Counted from the first letter of the stretch, positions 8,532 through 16,768 are shown. The stretch is 23,349 nt of DNA from JACVRW01 sp035705985 (GCA_035705985.1 DASSVP010000179.1:1-23349), one strand, 5' to 3'. The notes: generated from the letters alone by a model not told the origin. A program made the numbers and translations.

Positions 8532-9128
8532 GTGGCAAGGATTTTCGATGCCGTGCGCGGCCCGCATCTTGCGGGGCTGCTCGTCGCAAGCGCTCTGCTC
8601 GCGGGCGCCGCCGTGCCCGCGCTCGCCGACCCCGGCGCGACCGCTTCCGGCGGCGCGACGGCTTCGAGCGAGGTCGTCGTCAAGCGCGGCGATCGCGGTC
8701 CGGCCGTCCGCACCATCCAGCGCGAGCTCGGCGTCACCGCCGACGGCGTGTTCGGTCCGCTGACCGAGCGCGCGGTGAAGCGCTTCCAGCGGCGCCATGG
8801 CCTCGTCCCGGACGGCATCGTCGGGCCGCTCACGCGCGGCGCCCTCGGTCTCCAGCCCTTCAGCGCGCGCTCCGTGCGCCGCACGAGCAGCCGCAGCGTC
8901 GAGCTCCCGAGGATCCTCAGGCTCATCGCAGCATGCGAGTCGGGCGGGAACCCGCGCGCGGTCTCGCCGGATGGGCAGTACCGCGGCAAGTACCAGTTCA
9001 GCCGCGCGACCTGGCGCGCCCTGGGCGGCACCGGCGACCCCGCAGACGCGCCGGAGTGGAGGCAGGACCGCCTCGCGCTGAGGCTGTACCGCCAGAGCGG
9101 CACGGCGCCCTGGCCGAACTGCCCCTAG
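8532..9128 (+). CDS. Secreted peptidoglycan-binding, Rpf-type transglycosylase-like protein
   Basis: A 198-residue exported cell-wall enzyme. A signal peptide (about residues 1-32, ending PALAD) is followed by a peptidoglycan-binding domain 1 (about 47-105: VKRGDRGPAVRTIQRELGV, DGVFGPLTERAVKRFQRRHG) and a C-terminal resuscitation-promoting-factor fold (about 125-198). The Rpf fold contains LRLIAACESGGNP with the predicted catalytic Glu136, GKYQFSRATWRALGG and a final WPNCP. Such enzymes cleave glycan strands during growth or exit from dormancy. The frame is open from ATG 8514, but that codon abuts the riboswitch. AAAGGGGA (8518-8525) is well placed for GTG 8532, which also gives a clean signal peptide. 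It is the direct target of the riboswitch. Its end overlaps the convergent MFS gene by 4 bases. Confidence 0.93.
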   Translation: MARIFDAVRGPHLAGLLVASALLAGAAVPALADPGATASGGATASSEVVVKRGDRGPAVRTIQRELGVTADGVFGPLTERAVKRFQRRHGLVPDGIVGPLTRGALGLQPFSARSVRRTSSRSVELPRILRLIAACESGGNPRAVSPDGQYRGKYQFSRATWRALGGTGDPADAPEWRQDRLALRLYRQSGTAPWPNCP

Positions 9129-10285
9129 GCGGCGGGTTCGCAGAGCGCCGCGGCGCGGCGGCGGCCGATCGCCGTGAGGCCGGTCAGGGTGGCGCCGCAG
9201 GCGACAGCGAGCAGGCCGTAGGGGACGGTGTCGGAGGTCGCGTCGGCGAGCGTTGCGCCCACGCCCGCGCCGAGTACGTGACCGGCCGCCCAGGCCAGGT
9301 TCGAGATCGAGAAGGCGAGCGCCTGGTCGAGTCCGGTCTCCTCGGCCGCATCTGACAGCAGCGCCATCGCGGGCGCCCAGAAGACGGCAAGCGAGGCGAT
9401 CGCGGCCACGACCGCGACGCCCACGAGCAGCGCGGTGCCGGGCAAAGGGAGCAGCACGGCCATCACCGTGGCGGCCACGAGGCCCAGCCGGATCGGCGCC
9501 AGCCGGCCAACGCGGTCCGAGAAGCGGCCGGCGATCGGGCTGATCACCGCCTCGACCGCGGCGGCGACGAGGAAGACCGCGCCGATCGCGGTCCCGGCGG
9601 AGCCGAGGTCGTCCATCCGCAGCGGCACGAGCACCTCGACCACGCCGGCGAACAGCGCGGGGATCGTGAACAGCCAGAAGCCGAGCAGCACGGCCGGCCG
9701 CCCGAGCGCGCGGAGCATGGCCCGGATTCCCGGGCTCTCCTCGGGCTCGACGGCGGGCATGGACCAGGCCCAGGCGGCGAGTCCGGCGGCGACCACCGAC
9801 ACGGCGCTGAAGACGGCCTCGGGGCTCAGCACGGTGGCCGCCCCGCCGAGCACCGGCCCGAGCAGCACGCCGACGATCGCGGCGCTGAGCGCCGCTCCGA
9901 TCAGCTCTCCGCGCCGTTCAGGTGGCGCGGCGGAGACGAGCCACGCCATGCCGGCCGCCCACATGCATGCGCCGCCGACGCCCTGGAGGAAGCGGGCGAG
10001 GTCGAGGAGGACGATGTTCTCGGCGAAGGCGAAGCCGAGGCTGGAGGCGCCGAGCATGGCGAGCCCGGTGAGCAGCGTGGGCTTCACGCCCCAGCGGATC
10101 GCGAGCCAGCCGGCCGGCAGCGCGCCGACGAACGTTCCGGCCGGATACGCCGCCGTGAGGATGCCGGCGCCGGTCTTCGTGAGGTCGAGCTCGTCGGAGT
10201 AGTGGGGCAGCAGCGGCGCCACCGCGGCGAAGAACATCGTGTCAACGAGGACAACCGCCGCGACGAGCCAGAACAACCGGCGCAT
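9125..10285 (-). CDS. MFS transporter, drug-efflux-like
   Basis: A 386-residue polytopic membrane protein of the major facilitator superfamily, with about 12 hydrophobic segments starting from MRRLFWLVAAVVLVDTMFFA. The loop after the second helix is GWLAIRWGVKPTLL, a version of the MFS motif A (G.LADR.G.R..L), and the second half has the equivalent RFSDRVGRLAPIRLGL. RFLQGVGGACMWAAGMAWL matches the helix 4-5 region of H+-antiporter efflux pumps. Substrate cannot be told. ATG 10285 begins the first helix correctly; the longer frame upstream is antisense to the M20 gene. TAGGAT (10293-10298, minus strand) ends 7 bases before the ATG. The gene is divergent from the peptidase gene. Confidence 0.92.
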   Translation of the reverse strand: MRRLFWLVAAVVLVDTMFFAAVAPLLPHYSDELDLTKTGAGILTAAYPAGTFVGALPAGWLAIRWGVKPTLLTGLAMLGASSLGFAFAENIVLLDLARFLQGVGGACMWAAGMAWLVSAAPPERRGELIGAALSAAIVGVLLGPVLGGAATVLSPEAVFSAVSVVAAGLAAWAWSMPAVEPEESPGIRAMLRALGRPAVLLGFWLFTIPALFAGVVEVLVPLRMDDLGSAGTAIGAVFLVAAAVEAVISPIAGRFSDRVGRLAPIRLGLVAATVMAVLLPLPGTALLVGVAVVAAIASLAVFWAPAMALLSDAAEETGLDQALAFSISNLAWAAGHVLGAGVGATLADATSDTVPYGLLAVACGATLTGLTAIGRRRAAALCEPAA

Positions 10286-10288
10286 CCA

Positions 10289-10298
10289 TACGATCCTA
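10289..10298. promoter_or_regulatory. Overlapping divergent -10 elements between the MFS and M20 genes
   Basis: The 21-base gap contains TACGATCCTA. Read forward it gives TACGAT (10289-10294), 12 bases before the peptidase ATG; read backward it gives TAGGAT, 7 bases before the MFS ATG. This is consistent with a symmetric two-way promoter with almost no 5' UTR on either side. Confidence 0.4.
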
Positions 10299-10306
10299 CG
10301 TGAGTC

Positions 10307-11620
10307 ATGCCGCCCATCCGCGACGAGCTCGAAGACTGGCTGCGCATCCCCTCCGTCTCCACCGGCGGGGGCGACGCCGAGGCGCTCGGCCGCGCCTGCG
10401 ACTGGGTGCTGGAGCGCATCCAGACCGCCGGTGGGACGGCCGAGCGCGTCGTGCTGAACGGGAGCCACCCGATGGCCGTCGGCGAGCTCCGAGCGGCGAG
10501 ACCCGACGCGCCGACCGTGCTCTCGTACGGGCACTACGACGTGCAGGATCCCGGTCCGGCCGACGCGTGGGAGTCGCCGCCGTTCGAGCCCACCGAGCGC
10601 GACGGGCGCCTGTACGCGCGCGGCGCCGCCGACGACAAGGGCAACTTCCTCCCGTTGCTGCACGTGGCATGCGAGCTCGCGCGAGCGGGGGAGCTGCCCG
10701 TCAACGTGCGCTTCCTGGTGGAGGGGGAGGAGGAGATCGGAAGCGAGTCGATCCTCCGCTACCTCCGCGACGAGCCGCCGCAGGTCGACGCCGCGATCGT
10801 GTTCGACTCCCTGATGGCCGACGAGCGGACGCCGGCGATCAACACCGGCGCGCGCGGCCTCGTGCACGGCCCGGTGGAGGTGCGCACCGGCCGGCGCGAC
10901 CTCCACTCCGGCCTCTACGGCGGGGCCGTGCTGAACGCGACGCACGCGCTGATGGACGTGCTGCGCGAGGTGCTGCCGGGGCCGGACGGCCGCGTGCGCG
11001 AGGAGCTCCGCGCCGGGACGGCGACGCCGGGTGAGGCCGAGCGCGGGTCGTGGGGACTGCTCCCGAGCGGCGCCGAGCTGATCGCCGAGGCCGGAGCGAC
11101 CGAGGTCACCGCCGGCGCCGCCGGCGAGTTCTGGGAGCGCACCGGCGCGGCGGCGTCGGTGGACGTGAACATGCTCGCGAGCGGCGAGCCGCGCACCGTG
11201 ATCCCGTGCGCCGCGCGGGCGCAGCTCAGCGTGCGGCTCGCACCGGGGCAGAGCGCCGAGGCGATCGCCGCCGAGGTGGAGCGGCTGCTGAGGGCGGCGG
11301 TACCCGACGGCGCGGACCTGTCGGTGGAGCTCGACCTCGCCGACCCGGCCCTGTTCGACGCGAACGACCCCGCGCTCCAGCTCGCGGCGGGAGCCTTCGA
11401 GCGGGCCTGCGGCACGACGCCCGCCTTCGTCCGGCTCGGTGGGACGCTGCCGCTGCTCGCGGTGCTGGCCGACCAGGGCGTACCGACGATCGTGAGCGGC
11501 TTCGCGCTCAGTGCCGACGCCTTCCACGCGCCGAACGAGAGCTACCGGCTCGAGAGCCTGCGGCTGGGCGAGCTCACGGCGCGCGAGCTCTACCGCTCGC
11601 TGGCGGACTTGCCGCGCTAA
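10307..11620 (+). CDS. M20-family metallopeptidase (dipeptidase-like)
   Basis: A 437-residue cytosolic di-zinc peptidase. Predicted metal and catalytic residues are visible: H76 and D78 in SYGHYDVQDPG, D109 in RGAADDKGN, the EGEEEIGSES block (E142/E143), D167 in IVFDSL, and a late His in DAFHAPNE. The lid (dimerisation) domain lies around 200-320, with GRRDLHSGLYGGAVLNATHA and ASVDVNMLASGEPRTVIPC. This layout matches the M20 group containing carnosinase-like dipeptidases (CNDP/DapE-related). The substrate is probably a short peptide or N-acyl amino acid; no more is claimed. ATG 10307 starts directly with IRDELEDWLRIPSVS, the usual family start. Confidence 0.94.
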   Translation: MPPIRDELEDWLRIPSVSTGGGDAEALGRACDWVLERIQTAGGTAERVVLNGSHPMAVGELRAARPDAPTVLSYGHYDVQDPGPADAWESPPFEPTERDGRLYARGAADDKGNFLPLLHVACELARAGELPVNVRFLVEGEEEIGSESILRYLRDEPPQVDAAIVFDSLMADERTPAINTGARGLVHGPVEVRTGRRDLHSGLYGGAVLNATHALMDVLREVLPGPDGRVREELRAGTATPGEAERGSWGLLPSGAELIAEAGATEVTAGAAGEFWERTGAAASVDVNMLASGEPRTVIPCAARAQLSVRLAPGQSAEAIAAEVERLLRAAVPDGADLSVELDLADPALFDANDPALQLAAGAFERACGTTPAFVRLGGTLPLLAVLADQGVPTIVSGFALSADAFHAPNESYRLESLRLGELTARELYRSLADLPR

Positions 11621-11639
11621 GGCTGGCCCTCCGAGCGCC

Positions 11640-11645
11640 GATAAC
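11640..11645 (+). promoter_or_regulatory. -10-like hexamer for the PAS/GGDEF-like gene
   Basis: GATAAC (4/6 to consensus) ends 6 bases before GTG 11652. It supports that start, since no Shine-Dalgarno sequence is present there. Confidence 0.3.
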
Positions 11646-11651
11646 CCAAAC

Positions 11652-12545
11652 GTGGGCCTTCCGAAGCGCCATCTGAAGGCAGTGGACGGCAGCACCGCCC
11701 CGACGGAGCCGTGGGAGCAGCGCTTCCGCCTGCTCGCGGGCAGCGTGCGCGCGCTCGTGTCGGTGCACGACGCGGCCGGCTCCTACACGTACGCCTCGCC
11801 GCTCGTCTCCGAGCTCACCGGCGTGCCGCGCGACACCCTGCTGGGCAGCCCGGTGCAGGCGCTGATCCATCCCGACGACGGCGAGCGCGTCATGGCCCTC
11901 CACCGCGCGTGGATGCGCGGCCCGGGCGCCGAGACCGTCGAGTACCGGCTGCTCTCGGCAGGCGGCGGCTGGTGCCCGGTGGAAACGACCTTCATCGCCG
12001 GCGACGGCCCCGAGGTGCAGTGGATCACCCGCCGCATGGACGTGGTGGGAGCGGCACCGCAGACCGCGGCCGAGATCGATCCCTCGACAGGCCTTCCCAC
12101 CCGCTTCTCGCTTCTCGACAGGCTCGCCTGGGCACTTCATCCGGCGGGTTCGGGCGCCGCCGGCGTCGTGGTTGTCCGCGTGGACGGCCTGGACCGCCTC
12201 GTGGAGGACCGCGGGCGGCCCGCGACGAGCCTGGTGCTTCGCGAGATCGGGCGCCACATCAACTCCGCGCTACGTCCGCTCGACCTCGTCGGGCAGCTCG
12301 ACGAGGAGCGGCTCGCCGCGATCTGCGCAGGTGTGGACGACGGCACGACGATCGCCCGGATCGCCGAGCGCATCCTCGACGTGGCCGGCCGCCCGATGGG
12401 CGCCGGCGGCCTGCGCATCACGCCGAGCGTGGGCGCCACCTGCTCGATCTCCGGACAGCGGCGGCCCGCGGCGCTGATCCAGGACGCGCTCCAGGCCGCC
12501 GACTCGGTGAGCGAGCGCGGCGGCAACCGCTTCGAGATCGTGTAG
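11652..12545 (+). CDS. PAS protein with degenerate GGDEF domain
   Basis: A 297-residue soluble signalling protein. The PAS_3-like domain (about 15-130) shows VSVHDAAGSYTYASPLVSEL, LIHPDDGERV and VEYRLLSAGGGWCPVETTF. The second domain (about 140-297) has the diguanylate-cyclase entry motif DPSTGLPTRFSLLDRLAWAL and a GGDEF-like fold ending ALQAADSVSERGGNRFEIV. The signature loop, however, reads GQLDEERLAAI instead of GGDEF, so GTP-binding glycines and the full acidic pair are lost. Cyclase activity is unlikely; a GTP- or c-di-GMP-related binding role, or a plain regulatory one, is possible. The start is GTG 11652, 31 bases after the peptidase stop. The true start could also be GTG 11682. Confidence 0.85.
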   Translation: MGLPKRHLKAVDGSTAPTEPWEQRFRLLAGSVRALVSVHDAAGSYTYASPLVSELTGVPRDTLLGSPVQALIHPDDGERVMALHRAWMRGPGAETVEYRLLSAGGGWCPVETTFIAGDGPEVQWITRRMDVVGAAPQTAAEIDPSTGLPTRFSLLDRLAWALHPAGSGAAGVVVVRVDGLDRLVEDRGRPATSLVLREIGRHINSALRPLDLVGQLDEERLAAICAGVDDGTTIARIAERILDVAGRPMGAGGLRITPSVGATCSISGQRRPAALIQDALQAADSVSERGGNRFEIV

Positions 12546-12552
12546 GGCGCAA

Positions 12553-12572
12553 GCGGCGGGGGTGCCCGCCGC
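12553..12572. terminator. Hairpin terminator between convergent genes
   Basis: A perfect 8-bp stem, GCGGCGGG (12553-12560) with CCCGCCGC (12565-12572), and a 4-base loop sits in the 40-base gap between two convergent genes. It lacks a T-run, as is common in high-GC genomes, and could serve both directions. Confidence 0.6.
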
Positions 12573-12585
12573 GCAGCGATGCGCT

Positions 12586-13197
12586 TTAGCTCGTTCGACG
12601 CAGCCGGTGGATGACCACGCGCCTCGCGCGCGGGCTCGCCACGCTGCGGATGCTCCAGGCCTGCTCCTCCGCCTCGCGCAGGAAGCGCTCGGCCGGCACC
12701 CGGCCGGGGTCCGCGAGGAGGATGAGGCCGGTCTCGTCCACGAGGCGCGGCAGCAGGCCGAGCAGCTCGTCGACGTTCCGCTGCTCGTACAGCACGTCCG
12801 AGGCGAGCACCAGCGGCCAGGGGCCCCGTTCGACGATCGCGTCCGGCTCGGCCCATGAGCACCTGAGCGTCTCCACCTCCACGCCGTTCCGCTCCGCGTT
12901 GTCCGCGGTGGCCCGCACGGCGTCCTCCGACCAGTCGGTGGCGAGCACGCGCCCGCCCGCCCGCGCCGCGGCGATGCTCGGCAGCCCGAGCCCGCAGCCG
13001 AGCTCCAGCGTCGGCTTCCCGCGCAGCGAGCGGATCGACACGTCGTGTGCGAGCGCGACCGCGCTCGTCCACAGCGCCGCCCAATAGGGCAGGAACTCCT
13101 CGTGCTCGAACGCCTCCTCGGAGATCAGGGCGTCCGCGTCCGGCGGTCTCAGCACCTCGACCTCGCCGCCGGGCAGCGCGACGCGTTCGGCGATCAC
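12586..13197 (-). CDS. Class I SAM-dependent methyltransferase (METTL21/Nnt1-like)
   Basis: A 203-residue Rossmann-type methyltransferase. Residues 37-46 read PYWAALWTSA, the entry motif of the lysine-methyltransferase-like (METTL/nicotinamide N-methyltransferase-like) group. Motif I is TLELGCGLGLPSIAAARAGG (from about 63), with ATDWSEDAVRATADNAERNG as motif II. PLVLASDVLYEQRN replaces the DPPY-type motif IV, as in that group. Targets in bacteria are poorly known; a protein lysine is possible by homology. The start GTG 13197 overlaps the pepF stop by 4 bases, so the two genes are translationally coupled. Confidence 0.88.
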   Translation of the reverse strand: MIAERVALPGGEVEVLRPPDADALISEEAFEHEEFLPYWAALWTSAVALAHDVSIRSLRGKPTLELGCGLGLPSIAAARAGGRVLATDWSEDAVRATADNAERNGVEVETLRCSWAEPDAIVERGPWPLVLASDVLYEQRNVDELLGLLPRLVDETGLILLADPGRVPAERFLREAEEQAWSIRSVASPRARRVVIHRLRRTS

Positions 13198-15002
13198 GTC
13201 TCGATGCGCCCCGCCTCGCGAGCGGCCGCCTCGGCGGCGTCGAGCTGGCGCTCCACGAGCTCGAGCCCGGCGCTCCAGAAGCCCGGGTCGGACAGGTCGA
13301 CGCCCACGATCCGCCCGAGCTCCTCCGGCGGCCGCGAGCCGCCGGCGCGCAGCAGGTCCAGGTAGGACGACACGAAGCCGTCGCCCTGCTCCTCGTACTT
13401 GCGGTAGACCGAGAGCGCGAGCAGGTGCCCGTACGCGTACGCGTACACGTAGCCGGGCGCGTCGACGAAGTGCCAGATGTAGGACCACCAGAGCCCGTAC
13501 TCGTCGCCGAGCTCGACGCTGTCCCCCAGCAGGTCCGACTGAGTGTCGAGCCAGAGCTCGCCGAAGCGCTCCACGGACAGCTCGCCGGACTCGCGCCGGT
13601 CGGAGTGGATCGCGTGCTCGAAGCGGTTCATCGCTACCTGGCGGAACACCGCGGCCACCGCGCCGTCGAGCGCGCCGGCAAGCAGGTCGAGCCGCTCAGC
13701 GGCCCCGGGTGCACGCTCGAGCAGCCGCTCGAGCACGATGTTCTCGCCGAAGATCGAGGCGGTCTCCGCGAGCGTGAGCGGCGTGGTGAAGTGGAAGATC
13801 CCCTGCGTCCGGGCGAGCGCCGCGTGGACGCCGTGGCCCAGCTCGTGCGCCATCGTGAGCACGTCGTGGGGGCGCGAGGTGTAGTTCAGGAGCACGTACG
13901 GGTGCGCTGAAGGCACGGTGTAGGAGCAGAACGCTCCGCCGCGCTTCGCGGGCCGCGGGGGGCCGTCGATGTAGCCGCCGGTGAAGAACCCGTTGGCGAC
14001 CTCGCCGAGCTCGGGCGAGAAGCTGCGGTAGCAGTCGAGCACGATCTCCTCGGCCTCGCCGTAGGGGATGCGGTCGTCGCTGTCCGAGACCGGCGCCATC
14101 CGGTCGTAGTAGGCGAGCCGGTCGAGCCCGAGAAGCTGCGCCTTGAGCGCGTACCAGCGGCGCGCCAGGTCGTAGCGGCCCTGGACGGCCTCGATCAGCG
14201 CCTCCACCGACTCGTCGCTGGCCTCGTTCGCGAGGTTGCGCGAGGCGAGCCAGTGCGGGTAGCCGCGCAGCCGGTCCTTGGTGGCCTTGTCCTGGAGCAG
14301 CGTGTTGAAGACGAACGCGCGCGTGCGCAGGCCGGGCCGGAGCGACTCCGTGACCGCCTCGGCGGCCTCCCGGCGGCGGTCGCGGTCCGGGTCCTGGAGG
14401 CGCGAGAGCCCCTCCTCGAGCGACGCGGGCTCGTCGCGGTCGGGAAGCGGCACCTCGAGCGTGGACGTCTGCTCGGTGAAGAGCCGCTGGAAGGCGGAGC
14501 CGCCCGTGACGTTCGTCTCCGTGAGCACGCGCTCCTCGGGCTCCGAGAGCTGGTACGGGCGGTAGCGGCGGAGCATGCGCAGGTGGTGGGCGCAGAAGTC
14601 GAGCTCCGGCGCGGCCAGAAGCTCCCCGGCGCGCTCGTCGGGCACCAGGTTCCACTCGAGGTCGAAGAACAGGAGCTGCGTCTCGATCGCGGCGCCGAGC
14701 TCGCGTGCCTTCTGCATGAGCGCGCCGCGCACGGGGTCGGCCGTGTCGAGCGAGTAGCTCAGCATCGCGTAGGAGCCGGCGCGGCCGGCGAGGTCGTGGA
14801 TGGCGGCGAGCTCCGACATCGCCTCGGCGAGCGCGCTCGCATCGCACTCGACGACCTTGCCCTTGTAGCGGCCGGCGAACGTCTCCGCGCGCTCGCGGGC
14901 CTCGTTCAGCATGGCCTCCACCGCCTCGGGTCCGCGGCCATCGACCAGCGGCTCGAGGTCCCAGGAGGCGGCTTCCAGCTGCTCGTCTGTGGTGGTGCTC
15001 AC
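13194..15002 (-). CDS. pepF: Oligoendopeptidase F (M3 family zinc metallopeptidase)
   Basis: A 602-residue cytosolic peptidase that trims short oligopeptides. The zinc motif is AHELGHGVHAAL (H386-E387-x-x-H390), with the probable third ligand E413 in TLAETASIFGEN. The PepF signature region is visible before it (GGAFCSYTVPSAHPYVLLNY) and the substrate-closing C-terminal segment after it (APGYVYAYAYGHLLALSVY). Length and domain order are normal for the family. The start is GTG 15002; TAACCT (15010-15015, minus strand) ends 7 bases upstream, which fits a leaderless transcript. It is followed by the overlapping methyltransferase gene, whose substrate might be linked to peptide or protein turnover, but that is only contextual. 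Confidence 0.95.
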   Translation of the reverse strand: MSTTTDEQLEAASWDLEPLVDGRGPEAVEAMLNEARERAETFAGRYKGKVVECDASALAEAMSELAAIHDLAGRAGSYAMLSYSLDTADPVRGALMQKARELGAAIETQLLFFDLEWNLVPDERAGELLAAPELDFCAHHLRMLRRYRPYQLSEPEERVLTETNVTGGSAFQRLFTEQTSTLEVPLPDRDEPASLEEGLSRLQDPDRDRRREAAEAVTESLRPGLRTRAFVFNTLLQDKATKDRLRGYPHWLASRNLANEASDESVEALIEAVQGRYDLARRWYALKAQLLGLDRLAYYDRMAPVSDSDDRIPYGEAEEIVLDCYRSFSPELGEVANGFFTGGYIDGPPRPAKRGGAFCSYTVPSAHPYVLLNYTSRPHDVLTMAHELGHGVHAALARTQGIFHFTTPLTLAETASIFGENIVLERLLERAPGAAERLDLLAGALDGAVAAVFRQVAMNRFEHAIHSDRRESGELSVERFGELWLDTQSDLLGDSVELGDEYGLWWSYIWHFVDAPGYVYAYAYGHLLALSVYRKYEEQGDGFVSSYLDLLRAGGSRPPEELGRIVGVDLSDPGFWSAGLELVERQLDAAEAAAREAGRIET

Positions 15003-15009
15003 CCGGCCG

Positions 15010-15015
15010 AGGTTA
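15010..15015 (-). promoter_or_regulatory. -10-like hexamer for pepF
   Basis: Minus-strand TAACCT (TANNNT) lies exactly 7 bases before GTG 15002, the geometry of leaderless mRNAs in actinobacteria. Confidence 0.4.
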
Positions 15016-15043
15016 GCCGGATAGCTTGTGGAGCTTGGCGAGC

Positions 15044-16114
15044 TTGCTGAGTCAGCTCGAGCATCCGATCGTGCAGGCGCCGATGGCCGGCGGGCCGTCC
15101 ACGCCGGCCCTTGCGGCCGCCGTGTGCGAGGCGGGCGGGCTTGGCTTCCTGGCGGCGGGGTACCGGCCCCCGGACGCGGTTCGCGCGGACCTCGCCGCGC
15201 TGCGGGCGCTCACGGGCCGGCCGTTCGGGGTGAACCTGTTCGTGCCGGGAGCGCCGAGCCGCGATCCCGCCGGGCTGCGCCGCTACGCCGAGGCGCTGGC
15301 GGCCGAGGCGTCCCGCTACGGCGTGGAGCTCGGCGAGCCGCGATACGACGACGACGGCTGGAAGGCAAAGCTCGAGCTCGTGCGCTCCGGGCGCGTGCCC
15401 GTCGTCTCGTTCACCTTCGGCTGTCCGGACGCTGCCGTGGTTCGCTTGCTTCGCGAGGCGGGCTGCGAGGCTTGGGTCACGGTCACGAGCGCGGCCGAGG
15501 CGCTCGCCGCCGCCGGGGCGGGCGCGGACGCGCTCGTGGTGCAGGGCGTCGAGGCCGGCGGCCACCGCAGCTCCCACGAGCCGAGCGCGGCGGCGGACGT
15601 CGCGCTGCTCCCGCTGCTCCAGCTCGTTCGAGAGGTGAGCGAGCTGCCCCTGGTCGCCACCGGCGGGATCGCGACGGGCCGCGGCGTGGCCGCCGTGCTC
15701 GCGGCCGGTGCGGCGGCGGCGCAGCTCGGCACCGCCTTCATGCTCACGCCGGAGGCGGCCACCTCGCCGGCGCACCGCGAGGCCCTGAAGCGGCGCGCGC
15801 CGACAGCGCTCACGCGTGCGTTCACCGGGCGAAGCGCGCGCGGCATCGAGAACCGCTTCATGCGGGAGCACGAGGGCGAGGCGCCGGTCGCCTATCCGGA
15901 GGTGCACCACCTCACCGCGCCGGTGCGCGGCGCGGCACGGGACCGCGGCGACGCGGAGGGCTTCCACCTGTGGGCCGGCCAGGCATACCCGCTGGCGGCC
16001 GAGCGTCCCGCCGGCGAGCTGGTGCGCGCGCTGGCGGAGGAGGCGCGCGAGGCGCTCGCGTCAGCCGGACGAGCCCTCGCTCATCGGCCGGAACGTCGTC
16101 GTCAGGATGCGTAG
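15044..16114 (+). CDS. Nitronate monooxygenase-like FMN-dependent TIM-barrel enzyme
   Basis: A flavin oxidoreductase of the NPD/2-nitropropane dioxygenase group, about 356 residues. Signatures: HPIVQAPMAGGPSTPALAAA (FMN-binding N-terminus), AGGLGFLAAGYR, ADALVVQGVEAGGHRSSH with the proposed catalytic His, LVATGGIATGRGVAAVLAAG (phosphate-binding), and GAAAAQLGTAFMLTPEAATS. These enzymes oxidise nitronates, and some relatives act on other substrates, so the reaction is inferred by family. Only TTG starts are available: 15026, 15035 or 15044. I chose 15044 because GGAG (15030-15033) is suitably spaced and the protein then starts LSQLEHPIVQ. The 3' end overlaps the convergent SDR gene by 54 bases. 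Confidence 0.9.
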   Translation: MLSQLEHPIVQAPMAGGPSTPALAAAVCEAGGLGFLAAGYRPPDAVRADLAALRALTGRPFGVNLFVPGAPSRDPAGLRRYAEALAAEASRYGVELGEPRYDDDGWKAKLELVRSGRVPVVSFTFGCPDAAVVRLLREAGCEAWVTVTSAAEALAAAGAGADALVVQGVEAGGHRSSHEPSAAADVALLPLLQLVREVSELPLVATGGIATGRGVAAVLAAGAAAAQLGTAFMLTPEAATSPAHREALKRRAPTALTRAFTGRSARGIENRFMREHEGEAPVAYPEVHHLTAPVRGAARDRGDAEGFHLWAGQAYPLAAERPAGELVRALAEEAREALASAGRALAHRPERRRQDA

Positions 16115-16768
16115 GTTCCGCGGCCGCGTCACCGCGAAGAGCACCACCTCGGCAACGTCTTCGGCGCTCATCATCCGCTCGAGCTCCGGGTCGCCGTGCT
16201 CGCGGCCGGTGCCGATCGCGAAGTCGGTGTTCACCCCGCCGGGCGCGATGTTGGTCGCGCGTACGCCCTTCTCGCGCAGCTCGTGGTCGAGCGCTCGCGT
16301 GAAGCCGACCTGACCGAACTTCGACGCGTTGTAGACCGCCTCGCCGGGGAAGGCGCGGACGCCGGCGACGCTGGCGAGCGAGACGAAGTCGCCCTCCCCC
16401 GACTCGATCAGGTGCGGCAGCGTGGCGGCAGCCGTATAGAGCGTGCCCTTGAGGTTCACGTCGATCATGGCCTCGAGGTCGTCCGGGTCGAGCTCGAGGA
16501 ACGGGCCGTAGGAGCCGACGCCCGCATTCGCCACGGCGATGTCGAGCCGGCCGAAGCGCTCCACCACCTGCTCTGTCGCGCGCTGCACGGCCGCCCGGTC
16601 GGTCACGTCGCAGGCGATCCCGAGCGCGCGCTCGAGGCCGAGGTCGTCGCCGCGGCGCGAGAGCAGGCCCACCGACGCGCCCGCCTCATGGAAGGCGCGC
16701 GCCACCGCCGCGCCGATCCCGCCGCTCGCGCCCGTGACGAGCGCGACCCTGCCGTCAAGCGACGGCAT
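16061..16768 (-). CDS. Short-chain dehydrogenase/reductase (classical)
   Basis: A 235-residue classical SDR. It has VTGASGGIGAAVARAF (NADP-binding), VANAGVGSYGPF (NNAG-like), the catalytic serine in FVSLASVAG and a complete YNASK active site (contrast the SDR at 7515). The segment IAPGGVNTDFAIG follows. GGAGG sits six bases before ATG 16768, which decides the start over an in-frame ATG at 16786. It overlaps the end of the NagD-like gene by 14 bases, so it is the third gene of the cupin-phosphatase-SDR operon. Substrate unknown. Confidence 0.93.
   Translation of the reverse strand: MPSLDGRVALVTGASGGIGAAVARAFHEAGASVGLLSRRGDDLGLERALGIACDVTDRAAVQRATEQVVERFGRLDIAVANAGVGSYGPFLELDPDDLEAMIDVNLKGTLYTAAATLPHLIESGEGDFVSLASVAGVRAFPGEAVYNASKFGQVGFTRALDHELREKGVRATNIAPGGVNTDFAIGTGREHGDPELERMMSAEDVAEVVLFAVTRPRNLRILTTTFRPMSEGSSG

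Noticed and set aside
10286..11695. Long upstream extension of the MFS frame
   Set aside because: It lies antisense to the intact M20 peptidase; the transporter's first helix begins at 10285.
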